From JADKBO01 sp965230345 (GTDB lineage: Bacteria > Bacteroidota > Bacteroidia > Chitinophagales > Saprospiraceae): a DNA stretch of 64,000 nt. Location of the stretch: NCBI GenBank assembly GCA_965230345.1, contig CBDDKR010000002.1:806001-870000 (forward strand), in the 5' to 3' direction. This document shows positions 1 to 9,869 of this stretch, in pieces. Position 1 is the stretch's first letter; each line of letters begins with the position of its first letter. A program made the translations under genes and the position numbers. The notes below the pieces were generated by a model. It saw only the letters and a list, made by a program, of their open reading frames with translations. It was not told the origin of the DNA and did no database searches.

Positions 1-556
1 CTGCAGTGTTGTGATCTGGTTTTTCTCTAAATTGTTCTACTTTATATACTTCTCCATCGCGATTTGACTTGTCTATTTCGATATAACCATAGCCCGTATC
101 AGGTCGAGTAGGCTGAATACCCATTGTGACAATAGCATCATTCTTACCAGCAAAATCAAAAGCCAATTCTAATCTATCTCTATAATCGTCCTCCTTTAAA
201 ATGACATGATCCGAAGCAAGTACGGCAAAAGTGGCATTTTCATTTTCTGAGTTAATTCTTAGAGCAGCATAAGCAATGCAGGGAGCAGTATTATTCATAC
301 TTGGTTCACAAAGCACATTTTGTTCTTCCATTTCTGGAATATGTTCAAGTACCAAATCTTTATACTTCTTATTTGTAACCACTAAAATGTTCTTAACAGG
401 AACGGTTTTTAAACAACGCTCAAAAGTCATTCGAATAAGGGATTTTCCCACTCCCAGAATATCTAAGAATTGCTTTGGTCTTTCAGTAGTAGAGGCTGGC
501 CAAAATCGAGAACCTATGCCACCAGCCATAATTACAATATACCGTGAATTGTCCAT
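1..556 (-). CDS. manC: Mannose-1-phosphate guanylyltransferase (partial, C-terminus off the left edge)
   Basis: The minus-strand frame opens with ATG at 556 and runs off the window after 185 codons. The N-terminus carries the nucleotidyltransferase signature MAGGIGSRFWP (about residues 10-20), followed by RPKQFLD, and later the ASDH motif (about residues 113-116) typical of GDP-mannose pyrophosphorylases. The enzyme makes GDP-mannose from mannose-1-phosphate and GTP, the substrate of the Gmd and Fcl enzymes encoded at 4309-6357. Only 26 bases separate it from the SNF2 gene upstream. The family assignment is firm; whether a C-terminal isomerase domain (type II ManC) exists cannot be seen. Confidence 0.93.
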   Translation of the reverse strand, partial: MDNSRYIVIMAGGIGSRFWPASTTERPKQFLDILGVGKSLIRMTFERCLKTVPVKNILVVTNKKYKDLVLEHIPEMEEQNVLCEPSMNNTAPCIAYAALRINSENENATFAVLASDHVILKEDDYRDRLELAFDFAGKNDAIVTMGIQPTRPDTGYGYIEIDKSNRDGEVYKVEQFREKPDHNTA

Positions 557-582
557 TTTATCTTTTATATTTTTTGAGATGT

Positions 583-3500
583 TTAATCAAAAAGTGCGAG
601 TAAATCTTCCTCTTTCATTGATTTCAAGAAGTTTTCTTCTGTTGCTATAATATCTGTTGCAATCTTCTTTTTGCGTTCTTGAAGTTTTAAGATTTTCTCT
701 TCTATCGTTCCTTTACAAACCAATTTGTAAGCAAAAATATTCTTATCCTGCCCAATTCGATGTGTCCTATCAATAGCTTGAGCTTCTACTGCTGGATTCC
801 ACCAAGGATCAACGATGTACACATAATCCGCTTTAACCAAGTTTAATCCTGTATTACCCGCCTTCAAACTGATCAGGAAAATCTTTATATCATCATCCTC
901 GTCAAATTCTTGTACTACTTCCTTTCTTTTCCTAGTAGAACCATCTAAATAACTGTACTTAACACCTCTAGCATCTAATTCTTTGCGTATTAGATCCAAC
1001 ATAGACGTAAATTGTGAAAAGACTAAGGCATTATGATCGTTTAGTTCTTCCGTAAGTTGTTCGACCAATGTATTAATTTTGATCGACTCTTGTTGTTCTT
1101 TAGGAAGGTCAGCTTTAACCAATGCAGGTGAGTTACAAACCTGCCTTAACCTCAATAATCCTTCTAAAATTTTCATTTTACTTCGACCGATTCCTTCTTT
1201 CTCCACCTTTCCTTGTAAGTCTAAACGAACCTGATTTTTAATCTCATCGTATATTCTTTTCTGGGTTTTACCCATTTCACAATAGATAACGATTTCTGAT
1301 TTTTGTGGAAGGTCTTTCGCTACAACCTCTTTTGTCCTTCTTAGAAGAAATGGGCTAATGATCTTCCTAAGCATATCAGCAGCTGACTCATCTCCTTTAG
1401 AATCGATGGGTTGAGCATATATGTCTTTGAATGACTTTTGTGTGCCCAACATCCCCGGATTCACAAAACTCATCTGTGCATAAAGCTCAAATGTATTGTT
1501 TTCAATAGGTGTACCTGTCATACACATCTTGTTTTGAGCTTGTAAAAGGCATGCTGCTCTAAACCTTTGTGATGTGATGTTTTTAATCGCTTGAGATTCA
1601 TCAAGAATGACATAATGAAAAGGAATTCTCCTAAGCTTATCAATATCATTGACTACTAAAGTATAAGTCGTAATGATCAAATCATATTCATAAAACAACT
1701 CTTGGTCTACGTTTCTATCCAATCCATAATGAACGTGATACTTTAAGTTGGGATTAAACTTATCGAGCTCGTTGGACCAGTTAAAAATCAAAGACCTTGG
1801 AACCACAATAAGAGAGCATTTATTGGTATTCTGATGGACATGAGTTAGTAAACTAATGACTTGCAATGTCTTACCTAATCCCATGTCATCGGCTAAGATT
1901 CCTCCCCAACCAATTTCATCTAACGTTGTCAACCATTGAAAGCCCTCTTCTTGATACGGTCGTAACTCAGCTTTAACCTGTGACGGTAAGTTAAATTTTT
2001 TACGATAATCAAAACTTAACAACTTATATTTCTTCTCTCTTAATTCTTGAATAATCTCCTGATCATCAATCTCATCAAAGAGTTGATCTATGATATTAAA
2101 CTTGAACTTACTAATCTTTACACCATTGGAATCAATCTCTGCTGTTTGAACAATTTGGCTCAATTTATTTAACCATTGATCAGGAATTAATCCCAATGTT
2201 CCATCTCCCAGTTTCACATATTTCTGTCCATCTTTTATCGCCTTTACCCAGTCCATCATAGGAACTTGGTAATCACCAAATGACATTTCAACATCTACGT
2301 CAAACCAATTGATACCTGACTTGATAAAATTGGATACTTGAGCCCGATGAGGAGAAAAATTTAGTTTGGTTAATTGTTCCTGACCAAATACTTCAATATT
2401 ATTGTTACGGCATGTATCATAAAATTCCAAAAACCATAAGTTGTTCATTATTTCATCCAACTTCAGGTATAGATAATCTTGGATATAAGATTCTGCTCCG
2501 AAAGAAGGGTGCATTCCCCGAATAATATCTAAAAATTCTTGCCTTTCTTCTTCATTGACTTCGTATTGCACTCCTTGATTGTAAACTCGTTTTTGAGTTA
2601 AAACTCTAAATGCAATATCATCACATAATAATCGAGGTTCAATAATCACATAATTATTAACCTCTTTGAGATAAACTTGCTTTAATCCTCTGGATAACAT
2701 TTCAAACTTGGGTGAAATATCTTCTTCAAAATGAATAGAAGAAACATTGGAGAATTCCTCCACCAAATCCATCATGGCTTTTTCATCGCTTCGATTGAAG
2801 TATAATGTTGGCTTAGCCAAAAACTCATTTATCAACAATGCTTCCGCAGCATTAGAATAAAAATAAGCTACATCATCTATGATGCAAAACAATGGGGTGC
2901 ACAAGAATTCGTTGCTTACCACAGGAATTCTTTGGTCAATTAAGCACTTTCCATTAATTCTGAATCCTAGATCATCAGTCTCCACCTCGATAAAAAGCTC
3001 TATTCTTTTAGAGGAGAATACAAATGGCTTTAAAGATGTTTTTCCAAGTTCTGGATATAAGTTTTCAGAATCTACAAAGTGAACCAATTCATTTACGTCA
3101 TCTAAATTTTCATGGACAAAGTATTCTAGAGATTTAGCCATGTCCAACCTCAAGGGCATTGGGTAATGTTGGATTTGATTTAATGAATTGTATGTTTCTA
3201 ATTCACTTCTTTTTAAGAAACGAGGGTAATCTGTTATCTCTAGTTTAGAAGATAATTTGGTCTTAGACTTATTGTGTTTGCCTTGAATCGTATGAAATGA
3301 CCTTCTTTCCTTAAATGAAGGAGACCAAACCAAAGCATTTCCAAAATGTTCAACTTTTTCTAATTCTGTCGCTAATTTTTCATTGACAGGTGTTTTCCTT
3401 CCTAGAATTCTTCTTTTCAAAAGGTCCATGTCCTCTTGATCCAACAAAGCGTCATTCGTTTTGTGTAGAATAATCCTTTTGTACTTGAATCTCAGTTCGT

Positions 3501-4260
3501 AGGAATCCAACAAAGTTTCGGGCTTTATCTCCATTTTTTCAGATAAGCCTTCTACTTCATTTTGAAATATCAGCTTACCTTCTAAAAAATCCACCTCATC
3601 AACTTCATTGATAAACTCCTCTAAAGCAACTTTTTGGTGTTTGCAAAGTTTTTGCGTAGGGCTAGTACAAGAATTACATTTAATTCCGAGTTGTCCTTCT
3701 TTATGATTAAAAAGAACATCAGCAGCTTCGCGCAACTCTCCTCCTAAATAATAAGGCTTTTTTTCAAAACAAACGATTTGCACTATATTTTCTGGTAGAA
3801 ATCGAATGATTTTTTCATTGACCGTGATTTCTCTATTTCTATATGAAAATTGATCTAGTGATTTTGCCAAATTTTGATCTTTCGGAAGATATCGGAAGAT
3901 CTCACTTCCTTTCTCTAACTTACCACTATTCGCATCATTTGCATCAACAACATCTACTTCATATCTCAACATTTGATACAATACTGCAGCACTGTGCTTG
4001 CAATTTTTACCATAAGGACATGAACAACTAGCAGAACTTAAAAATCTGTTCTGCGGATGAATAAGTAATTCTTGTCTATAGATTTTGTCTTCCGATTCAG
4101 ATTTAACTGTAGCGTGAACCAATCCTGTATTTTTGTCTACAAAGACTTCTTGGACTGCTCCATCACCCACTATAGACATCCCTTTATTTCTAATCTGGGG
4201 CGTGAAAAGGGATTGCAAATGTTTTTCAATGGAATCTGTACTAATACTTGTTTCCGTCAA
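583..4260 (-). CDS. SNF2-family helicase with N-terminal SWIM zinc finger
   Basis: This 1225-residue protein has a SWIM-type zinc motif near residues 78-88 (CSCPYGKNCKH), a second CxxC...CxH cluster near 195-208, and a C-terminal Swi2/Snf2 ATPase. The Walker A is DDMGLGKT (about residue 790), the DEAH-like box is DESQ (about 885), and helicase motif VI is DRTHRIGQ (about 1167). Family knowledge says such proteins are double-stranded-DNA translocases that remodel nucleoprotein; the cellular role in bacteria is poorly known. The start is TTG at 4260; no ATG or GTG occurs in frame between there and the upstream stop at 4309-4311, and the first internal ATG would lose 28 residues of apparently conserved N-terminus. 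It lies between fcl and manC without an obvious functional link to sugar metabolism. Confidence 0.9.
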   Translation of the reverse strand: MTETSISTDSIEKHLQSLFTPQIRNKGMSIVGDGAVQEVFVDKNTGLVHATVKSESEDKIYRQELLIHPQNRFLSSASCSCPYGKNCKHSAAVLYQMLRYEVDVVDANDANSGKLEKGSEIFRYLPKDQNLAKSLDQFSYRNREITVNEKIIRFLPENIVQIVCFEKKPYYLGGELREAADVLFNHKEGQLGIKCNSCTSPTQKLCKHQKVALEEFINEVDEVDFLEGKLIFQNEVEGLSEKMEIKPETLLDSYELRFKYKRIILHKTNDALLDQEDMDLLKRRILGRKTPVNEKLATELEKVEHFGNALVWSPSFKERRSFHTIQGKHNKSKTKLSSKLEITDYPRFLKRSELETYNSLNQIQHYPMPLRLDMAKSLEYFVHENLDDVNELVHFVDSENLYPELGKTSLKPFVFSSKRIELFIEVETDDLGFRINGKCLIDQRIPVVSNEFLCTPLFCIIDDVAYFYSNAAEALLINEFLAKPTLYFNRSDEKAMMDLVEEFSNVSSIHFEEDISPKFEMLSRGLKQVYLKEVNNYVIIEPRLLCDDIAFRVLTQKRVYNQGVQYEVNEEERQEFLDIIRGMHPSFGAESYIQDYLYLKLDEIMNNLWFLEFYDTCRNNNIEVFGQEQLTKLNFSPHRAQVSNFIKSGINWFDVDVEMSFGDYQVPMMDWVKAIKDGQKYVKLGDGTLGLIPDQWLNKLSQIVQTAEIDSNGVKISKFKFNIIDQLFDEIDDQEIIQELREKKYKLLSFDYRKKFNLPSQVKAELRPYQEEGFQWLTTLDEIGWGGILADDMGLGKTLQVISLLTHVHQNTNKCSLIVVPRSLIFNWSNELDKFNPNLKYHVHYGLDRNVDQELFYEYDLIITTYTLVVNDIDKLRRIPFHYVILDESQAIKNITSQRFRAACLLQAQNKMCMTGTPIENNTFELYAQMSFVNPGMLGTQKSFKDIYAQPIDSKGDESAADMLRKIISPFLLRRTKEVVAKDLPQKSEIVIYCEMGKTQKRIYDEIKNQVRLDLQGKVEKEGIGRSKMKILEGLLRLRQVCNSPALVKADLPKEQQESIKINTLVEQLTEELNDHNALVFSQFTSMLDLIRKELDARGVKYSYLDGSTRKRKEVVQEFDEDDDIKIFLISLKAGNTGLNLVKADYVYIVDPWWNPAVEAQAIDRTHRIGQDKNIFAYKLVCKGTIEEKILKLQERKKKIATDIIATEENFLKSMKEEDLLALFD

Positions 4261-4308
4261 ACGAATTATGATTTTTGTTGAATATAAAAGTTTGGCAAAG
4301 CTATGAAC

Positions 4309-5244
4309 TTAGAACCAATCCTCGTCTTTCAAATTACTATAAACTGATCTAATTCCTCGATCTAAATCAATCTTTGCCACCCAGCCTTGGTCTTTAAGTT
4401 TGCTTACATCCATAAGTTTTCTAGGAGTACCATCTGGCTTACTAGAGTCTTTCGTAATGTCTCCTTCAAAACCAACAATTTCTTTGATTTTCACGGCAAG
4501 ATCATAAATGGAAATGTCTGTTCCTGTTCCGATGTTTACCAACCCTTCCTCATTGTAATTCTCCATTAGATAATAACACGCATCTGCTAAATCATCTACA
4601 TGTAAAAATTCTCTTTTTGGCGAACCTGTACCCCACATTACAACTTCATCAGTCCCATTTCTCTTTGCTTCATGAAATTTTCTAATCAGAGCAGGTAAAA
4701 CATGAGAAGACTGTAAATCATAATTATCATTTGGACCATATAAATTGGTAGGCATTACAGATATAAAATTACATCCATATTGGCTTCTGTATGCATCACA
4801 AAGCTTAATTCCTGCAATTTTTGCGATAGCATAAGGCTCATTAGTGGGTTCTAATACTCCTGTTAACAAATGATCTTCTTTCATCGGCTGAGGAGCAAAT
4901 TTCGGATAAATACAAGACGAGCCTAAAAACATAAGTTTTTTTACACCCGTTTCTTTAGCAGCATGAATGACGTTAAACTCAATCATCATATTGTCGTAAA
5001 TGAATTCACCTCTATATTTATTGTTGGCCAGAATTCCACCTACCTTTGCTGCCGATAAAAACACATAATCTGGTTTTTCTTCTTGAAAAAAGGCATTAAC
5101 AGCAGCCTGATCTCGAAGATCTAATTCACTTGAGGTTTTAACAAGAATATTGTCATAGCCCTGTTCCTTAAGTTTTCGAACCAATGCAGATCCAACCATT
5201 CCTCGATGACCAGCAACATATATTTTACTATTTTTTTCCATCAT
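4309..5244 (-). CDS. fcl: GDP-L-fucose synthase
   Basis: This 311-residue short-chain dehydrogenase has the Rossmann motif GHRGMVGS (residues 12-19) and the catalytic YxxxK (YAIAK, about 138-142). The family also shows the SSCIYP segment and the GPNDNYDL segment that are present here. The enzyme epimerises and reduces GDP-4-keto-6-deoxymannose to GDP-L-fucose in the cytoplasm. Its start codon directly abuts the stop of gmd (5245), so the two are almost certainly co-translated. Two consecutive ATGs (5244 and 5241) are possible starts. Together with gmd and manC it supplies GDP-L-fucose to the polysaccharide cluster. Confidence 0.95.
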   Translation of the reverse strand: MMEKNSKIYVAGHRGMVGSALVRKLKEQGYDNILVKTSSELDLRDQAAVNAFFQEEKPDYVFLSAAKVGGILANNKYRGEFIYDNMMIEFNVIHAAKETGVKKLMFLGSSCIYPKFAPQPMKEDHLLTGVLEPTNEPYAIAKIAGIKLCDAYRSQYGCNFISVMPTNLYGPNDNYDLQSSHVLPALIRKFHEAKRNGTDEVVMWGTGSPKREFLHVDDLADACYYLMENYNEEGLVNIGTGTDISIYDLAVKIKEIVGFEGDITKDSSKPDGTPRKLMDVSKLKDQGWVAKIDLDRGIRSVYSNLKDEDWF

Positions 5245-6357
5245 TTATTCGAATTCATTTTTTACCTCAAATCCTGCACTTTTGAGCAATTGATTTTGCT
5301 CAAATAATTTAATATCGGCTTCAACCATCTCCGCACATAGCGCATTAACATCATATTTTGGTTCCCAGCCAAGTTTTTTCTTAGCCTTACTAGGATCTCC
5401 AATAAGTAAATCTACTTCAGTTGGTCTATAGTACTTTGCATCTATAGACAAGACCTCTTGACCTATTTCTAATTGGTATTTCTCATTAGAACAAGACGCT
5501 ATATAAGCTTTTTCATTAATTCCTTTGCCCTTAAACGCCAATTCAACGCCAATATTGGCAAAAGACATTCTTACAAAATCTCTCACGCTTGTAGTTACAC
5601 CAGTAGCAATTACCCAATCCTCAGCTTCGTCATGTTGAAGTATTTTCCACATCAATTCTACATAATCCTTGGCATGCCCCCAATCTCTTTTAGCATCTAG
5701 GTTTCCAAGATACATTTTGTCTTGTAGCCCCAGAGCAATTTTGGCAACTGCTCGTGTAATCTTTCTTGTTACAAATGTTTCTCCACGTAATGGGCTTTCA
5801 TGATTAAATAATATTCCATTACAAGCGAACATCTTGTAGGCTTCTCTATAATTAACAGTTATCCAATATCCATATAATTTAGCAACAGCATATGGCGATC
5901 GAGGGTAAAATGGGGTTGTTTCTGATTGAGGAACTTCCTGCACCAACCCATACAATTCAGATGTAGAAGCTTGATATATCTTAGTCTTTTCTGTTAATCC
6001 CAAAATTCTTATAGCCTCCAGCAGCCTCAATGTTCCTACTGCATCAACGTCAGCGGCATACTCTGGCATTTCAAAACTAACTCGAACATGTGACATTGCC
6101 GCGAGGTTATAAATCTCATCTGGCTGGACTTCTTGAATGATGCGAATCAAGTTTGTAGAGTCCGTCATATCACCATAATGAAGAATAAAATTTCTATTCT
6201 CCGTATGCGGATCTTGATATAAGTGATCTATTCTTTGGGTGTTGAAGGAAGAAGCTCTCCTTTTTATTCCATGAACTTCATATCCTTTTTTTAATAAGAA
6301 TTCTGAAAGATAGGCTCCATCTTGTCCTGTTACGCCTGTTATTAGTGCTTTTTTCAT
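5245..6357 (-). CDS. gmd: GDP-mannose 4,6-dehydratase
   Basis: The 370-residue protein starts with the NADP-binding TGVTGQDGAYL motif, has the SELYG segment and the catalytic YPRSPYAVAK, and includes NHESPLRGETFVTRK, all diagnostic of Gmd. It converts GDP-D-mannose to GDP-4-keto-6-deoxy-D-mannose, the first step to GDP-L-fucose. Length and motif order match the family. It follows a GT2 gene with no spacing (stop at 6358) and precedes fcl without a gap, consistent with a single transcript. Confidence 0.96.
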   Translation of the reverse strand: MKKALITGVTGQDGAYLSEFLLKKGYEVHGIKRRASSFNTQRIDHLYQDPHTENRNFILHYGDMTDSTNLIRIIQEVQPDEIYNLAAMSHVRVSFEMPEYAADVDAVGTLRLLEAIRILGLTEKTKIYQASTSELYGLVQEVPQSETTPFYPRSPYAVAKLYGYWITVNYREAYKMFACNGILFNHESPLRGETFVTRKITRAVAKIALGLQDKMYLGNLDAKRDWGHAKDYVELMWKILQHDEAEDWVIATGVTTSVRDFVRMSFANIGVELAFKGKGINEKAYIASCSNEKYQLEIGQEVLSIDAKYYRPTEVDLLIGDPSKAKKKLGWEPKYDVNALCAEMVEADIKLFEQNQLLKSAGFEVKNEFE

Positions 6358-7107
6358 TTATTTCCTTATAAATTGCATTATTTTTCGCAATGGTTTGAGA
6401 ACCCTCAGCCCTGTAGGAGCTTTAAGGTCATTCAATTCCCATGCTTTTAAGTCTTCTTTATTAGCTTTTATTCTATTTTTAATGGAAGCATTGCTTTGAC
6501 CTCCTTCACGCATTTTGACTAAGATATCCTTGATATAAGTCGTACTTACTTTATTTTTATATAAAAATCTCAACATTAATTCATAATCAGCTGCACTTTT
6601 TAGCTCTAGATTAAACTTCCCATATTTCTGATATAACGTTCTTCTCACAAAGAATGTAGGATGAGGAGGCATCCAACCTTTTCGCCAAGAATTATAATTA
6701 TATTTCCCTGAAATCCATGTTCTCCTTATTTGGGTAGTATCGAATTCATCTACATATTGCAAGTCTCCATAGGCAGAATCAATAGTTTCATTATTAAAAA
6801 CGTTAGCGACTTTTTCTAATACTTTATGATCTGCATAAAAATCATCAGAATTGAGAATACCAATAATATCCCCGCTGGTGTTTTCTATTCCTTTATTCAT
6901 GGCATCATAGATGCCTTTGTCTTTTTCTTGAAAAATTTTGATCCGTTCATCATCAAACGATCTGACAATGTCTAAAGTATTATCAGAAGATCCTCCATCT
7001 TGAATGACAACTTCAATATTTTCATACGACTGAGACAAGATACTTTTTATGGTATCACCTATGGTCGCTGCACTGTTATAAGTTGCGGTGATTATGGAGA
7101 TTTTCAT
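6358..7107 (-). CDS. Family 2 glycosyltransferase (WcaE/WcaA-like)
   Basis: This 249-residue protein has a GT-A fold: the N-terminal ISIITATYNSA strand, the QDGGSSDNT segment near residues 36-44, and an NSDD metal-binding motif near residues 86-89. It should add one sugar to the lipid-linked repeat unit at the inner face of the cytoplasmic membrane. Donor and acceptor cannot be deduced. It overlaps the upstream acetyltransferase gene by 4 bases (ATGA type), a sign of translational coupling. Being next to gmd and fcl, it could use GDP-fucose or another GDP sugar, but that is only inference. Confidence 0.9.
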   Translation of the reverse strand: MKISIITATYNSAATIGDTIKSILSQSYENIEVVIQDGGSSDNTLDIVRSFDDERIKIFQEKDKGIYDAMNKGIENTSGDIIGILNSDDFYADHKVLEKVANVFNNETIDSAYGDLQYVDEFDTTQIRRTWISGKYNYNSWRKGWMPPHPTFFVRRTLYQKYGKFNLELKSAADYELMLRFLYKNKVSTTYIKDILVKMREGGQSNASIKNRIKANKEDLKAWELNDLKAPTGLRVLKPLRKIMQFIRK

Positions 7108-7655
7108 GTGATTATTTGTCTTTTTCTTATAGATTTAGCAGGATTTCCTTGATAAATCGTATATGGGGCCATATCCTTTGTTGCAACTGAATTAACCGCT
7201 AATATTGAATGTGAGCAACATCTCACACCAGGACATACGATAGATTTTGCCCCTATCCATGTACCATCTTCCAATTCAATTTCTCCAATAATCAAATCAA
7301 AGCTTGATTTCTTATAATCATGATTCCCTGTAAGCAACATTGCTCCTTGAGAAATACAGACATTATTTCCTATTTTAACATCTGCTAAATTGTCAATCCA
7401 AACATTCTCTCCTATCCAAGTATTATCACCGATTTCAAGTTTCCAAGGATACTTGATGTTTACACATGGCTTTATAATGACTTCTTGTCCAATATTTGCC
7501 CCGAAGAATCTCAATAGAACTAATTTTACGGAATTTATAGGAAAAAGAGAAGAATTAAATACTATTGAATTAGTAAAGTACCACAAAACCTGGATAATTT
7601 TTGATCGTCCGGGCACAAACCAAGTATTATCAAACTTTGAATTATCGACTTTCAT
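7104..7655 (-). CDS. WcaF-like acetyltransferase with left-handed beta-helix
   Basis: The 183-residue protein carries hexapeptide repeats across about residues 60-165 (for example the IGENVWIDNLADVKIGNNV region) and ends with GNPAKSIRKR, a layout typical of the WcaF subfamily of colanic-acid acetyltransferases. It probably O-acetylates a sugar of the repeat unit using acetyl-CoA. The gene overlaps the upstream glycosyltransferase by 14 bases and the downstream one by 4. Acceptor sugar is unknown. Confidence 0.88.
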   Translation of the reverse strand: MKVDNSKFDNTWFVPGRSKIIQVLWYFTNSIVFNSSLFPINSVKLVLLRFFGANIGQEVIIKPCVNIKYPWKLEIGDNTWIGENVWIDNLADVKIGNNVCISQGAMLLTGNHDYKKSSFDLIIGEIELEDGTWIGAKSIVCPGVRCCSHSILAVNSVATKDMAPYTIYQGNPAKSIRKRQIIT

Positions 7656-8799
7656 TAGATGAAAATAATTTCAAATACTTATTTTTTAAAGCTGATTTTT
7701 TTAAATATTTCTTGGCGAAATTCAACGCATTCTGACAGTACTCATCAAATTCTTCTTGTTCCATTTTTAACAAGCGTTCTATAGTTTCTATCCATAAATG
7801 TTCATTATTCAAAGGAATATCCCAACCAATTCTTTTTTCATTTAAATTTCTCCAAGGTGTTTGATCACTTATAATGACTGGTCTTCCTACCGCAAATGCT
7901 TCAAAAATAGCATGACCGAAATTTTCGCCATGAGTAGGGAGAATGAATACATGCGAATGCATTAAAGCTTTTTCTACTTTGCTATGTACAATAGAGCCAT
8001 GATATTTTACTTTTATATTCTCTGGTAATAATTTGATTTTATCTAAACAAGACTCCCAATAGCTTTCTTCATTTACACCATAAACATCCATGATAATATT
8101 TCCATCCCATTTATTTTGACAAAGTAAATCTATGAAATAGAGTAAGTTTTTCTTTTGTGATAATCTTGAAATAAAAACAAATCTTATGTTTTTTTCATTC
8201 TTTTTCAATTTTGAAATCAAGTTTAAAGGCAAAGTAGGAACATTGGGTACAACCACAACTTCATTGTTTTTCTTTGCAATATTTGATTTAATATCTTTTA
8301 CTTCTTGATTATCTGTAGCATGAAAATAAACTTGTTTATATAATCCAAACTTCGTGGATAGATATAAGAATAGTTTTTTCTTTAGAGATTTATACTGTAA
8401 AGCACCAGCATGCAACATTCCTCGAGGCGCAAGAATAATTTTTATCTTTTGATCAATTTTCCTTATACTAAGTAGAGGTAAAAGCGTAAAGGACGAAGAA
8501 AACATACTATTAAAATAAATAAATTCAGGTCTTATTTGGAGTATTAATTTTCGATATTTAGTAATCGTTCTATGTTCTTTAGATAAATAAATTACTTTGA
8601 TCGATTGGCTATACTTAACCCATTGATCGCTTTGGATATTTTCTAATGTAGAATCTAGATCTTCATTAGATGTAATAATATAAATGGTTCTTTCCTTTTC
8701 TAATAATTTCGCCAGATTATTACAAGATTGTATAGGACCTCCTGCTTTATATGCAGGATAAAACCAGTCAGAAAAAATTAAAAGAGTGGGATTGTTCAT
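7642..8799 (-). CDS. Family 4 glycosyltransferase (GT-B fold)
   Basis: The 385-residue protein begins with LLIFSDWFYPAYKAGGP, the glycine-rich N-terminal loop of GT4 enzymes. It has the EX7E motif in HGENFGHAIFEAF (about residues 291-303), preceded by FILPTHGE. It should transfer a nucleotide-activated sugar with retention of configuration during repeat-unit assembly. It overlaps the next upstream gene by 4 bases. Substrate unknown. Confidence 0.9.
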   Translation of the reverse strand: MNNPTLLIFSDWFYPAYKAGGPIQSCNNLAKLLEKERTIYIITSNEDLDSTLENIQSDQWVKYSQSIKVIYLSKEHRTITKYRKLILQIRPEFIYFNSMFSSSFTLLPLLSIRKIDQKIKIILAPRGMLHAGALQYKSLKKKLFLYLSTKFGLYKQVYFHATDNQEVKDIKSNIAKKNNEVVVVPNVPTLPLNLISKLKKNEKNIRFVFISRLSQKKNLLYFIDLLCQNKWDGNIIMDVYGVNEESYWESCLDKIKLLPENIKVKYHGSIVHSKVEKALMHSHVFILPTHGENFGHAIFEAFAVGRPVIISDQTPWRNLNEKRIGWDIPLNNEHLWIETIERLLKMEQEEFDEYCQNALNFAKKYLKKSALKNKYLKLFSSNESR

Positions 8800-9869
8800 T
8801 TCAGACCGTAATTTATAGCCGAAATAAATGTCTCGACCATATTCTCATATACATAGTTTTTTTTTATGTTTTCAGAAATCATATTTCTTTTGTCAAGCCA
8901 AGCTGACCGAGAATTGTACAATTCGTTTAATTTGCTATAAAAATCATTGACATCTGTATAGTAAACCCCATTGAAACCTTCCATAAAAACTTCAATTTCT
9001 GGGCTATGATTTTCATACTTTGAGATCATCATAGGAACACCAAATCCAAAAGATTGGATTACCGATAGACCTACATATCCTGGCGAAATTGAAAAAAAAG
9101 AATTATGATAAATCTTCTTTAATCTGTTTCGATCAACAATTTCTCCCAAAAGACTAATTCGATTTTTTACATTTAAGTCAAATTTATCTATATATTTCTC
9201 TATTCTTTCTTTTTCAGCACCTTTACCTATAATCAAAAGTCTGAAACATTGTTGAAACTTATTTTGTAATATTCCTTGTACAAAAAATTCTACTAAATCG
9301 AAAATTTTCTTTTCTTTAACTAAACGCCCAACGTATATAATATTATACTCATCTATGTTCATTTTACTATTACAATCCCTTCTTGCTAAACAAGAATTAT
9401 TAGTCACCCAAATCGGAAGTTTCGGATGGCTCAATTGCAACTTCTCTTTCTGTGATTTTGTATAACAAATAAATCCAATTGAACATTTTATTAAAATATA
9501 TCTGATAGCATAACCAAACGAACTTTTACCTGAAATATGGCCCCAAATAATTGTTTTTTTATTCAGAAGTTTTCTTAAAACAACGAGACCCCAAGTAGAT
9601 ATATATCGATAATCATTGCCGATTATTAACAAATCTGCTGCTAATCCTTTTTTTAAAAGTCCGCTTTGCCATAACAATCTGCCTTTAAAAAAATATTTAT
9701 TCTTTAATAGATTTACCTTATTAACAATTTTACTATCAGTATAAGATTTTTTATTATAGGAGTATTCTCCACATGTTATTTCAAGCTTTCCTGTATATTT
9801 TTTTAATAAAGGTAAGAATACAGGAACCCTATAATGTTGAATTACTCCTTGATTTATAAGTATTTTCAT
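8796..9869 (-). CDS. Family 4-like glycosyltransferase with degenerate EX7E
   Basis: The 357-residue protein starts with ILINQGVIQHYRVPVFLPL, like a subgroup of GT4 enzymes, and has the YVGRLVKEKKIFDLVEFF segment that opens the C-terminal Rossmann domain. Where GT4 enzymes have E-G-F-G-L-x-x-x-E, this protein reads SPGYVGLSVIQSF, so the two glutamates appear as Gly and Gln. I regard it as an active subfamily variant rather than a pseudogene because the frame is intact and the surrounding motif is kept. It overlaps the polymerase gene upstream by 4 bases. Confidence 0.83.
   Translation of the reverse strand: MKILINQGVIQHYRVPVFLPLLKKYTGKLEITCGEYSYNKKSYTDSKIVNKVNLLKNKYFFKGRLLWQSGLLKKGLAADLLIIGNDYRYISTWGLVVLRKLLNKKTIIWGHISGKSSFGYAIRYILIKCSIGFICYTKSQKEKLQLSHPKLPIWVTNNSCLARRDCNSKMNIDEYNIIYVGRLVKEKKIFDLVEFFVQGILQNKFQQCFRLLIIGKGAEKERIEKYIDKFDLNVKNRISLLGEIVDRNRLKKIYHNSFFSISPGYVGLSVIQSFGFGVPMMISKYENHSPEIEVFMEGFNGVYYTDVNDFYSKLNELYNSRSAWLDKRNMISENIKKNYVYENMVETFISAINYGLK

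Noticed and set aside
276..650. 124-residue plus-strand reading frame at the left end
   Set aside because: It lies opposite manC and the end of the helicase gene; the manC frame on the minus strand is unmistakable.
8796..9869. Pseudogene status of the glycosyltransferase with altered EX7E
   Set aside because: The frame is intact, overlaps its neighbours in the usual way, and the variant motif keeps its glycine framework.
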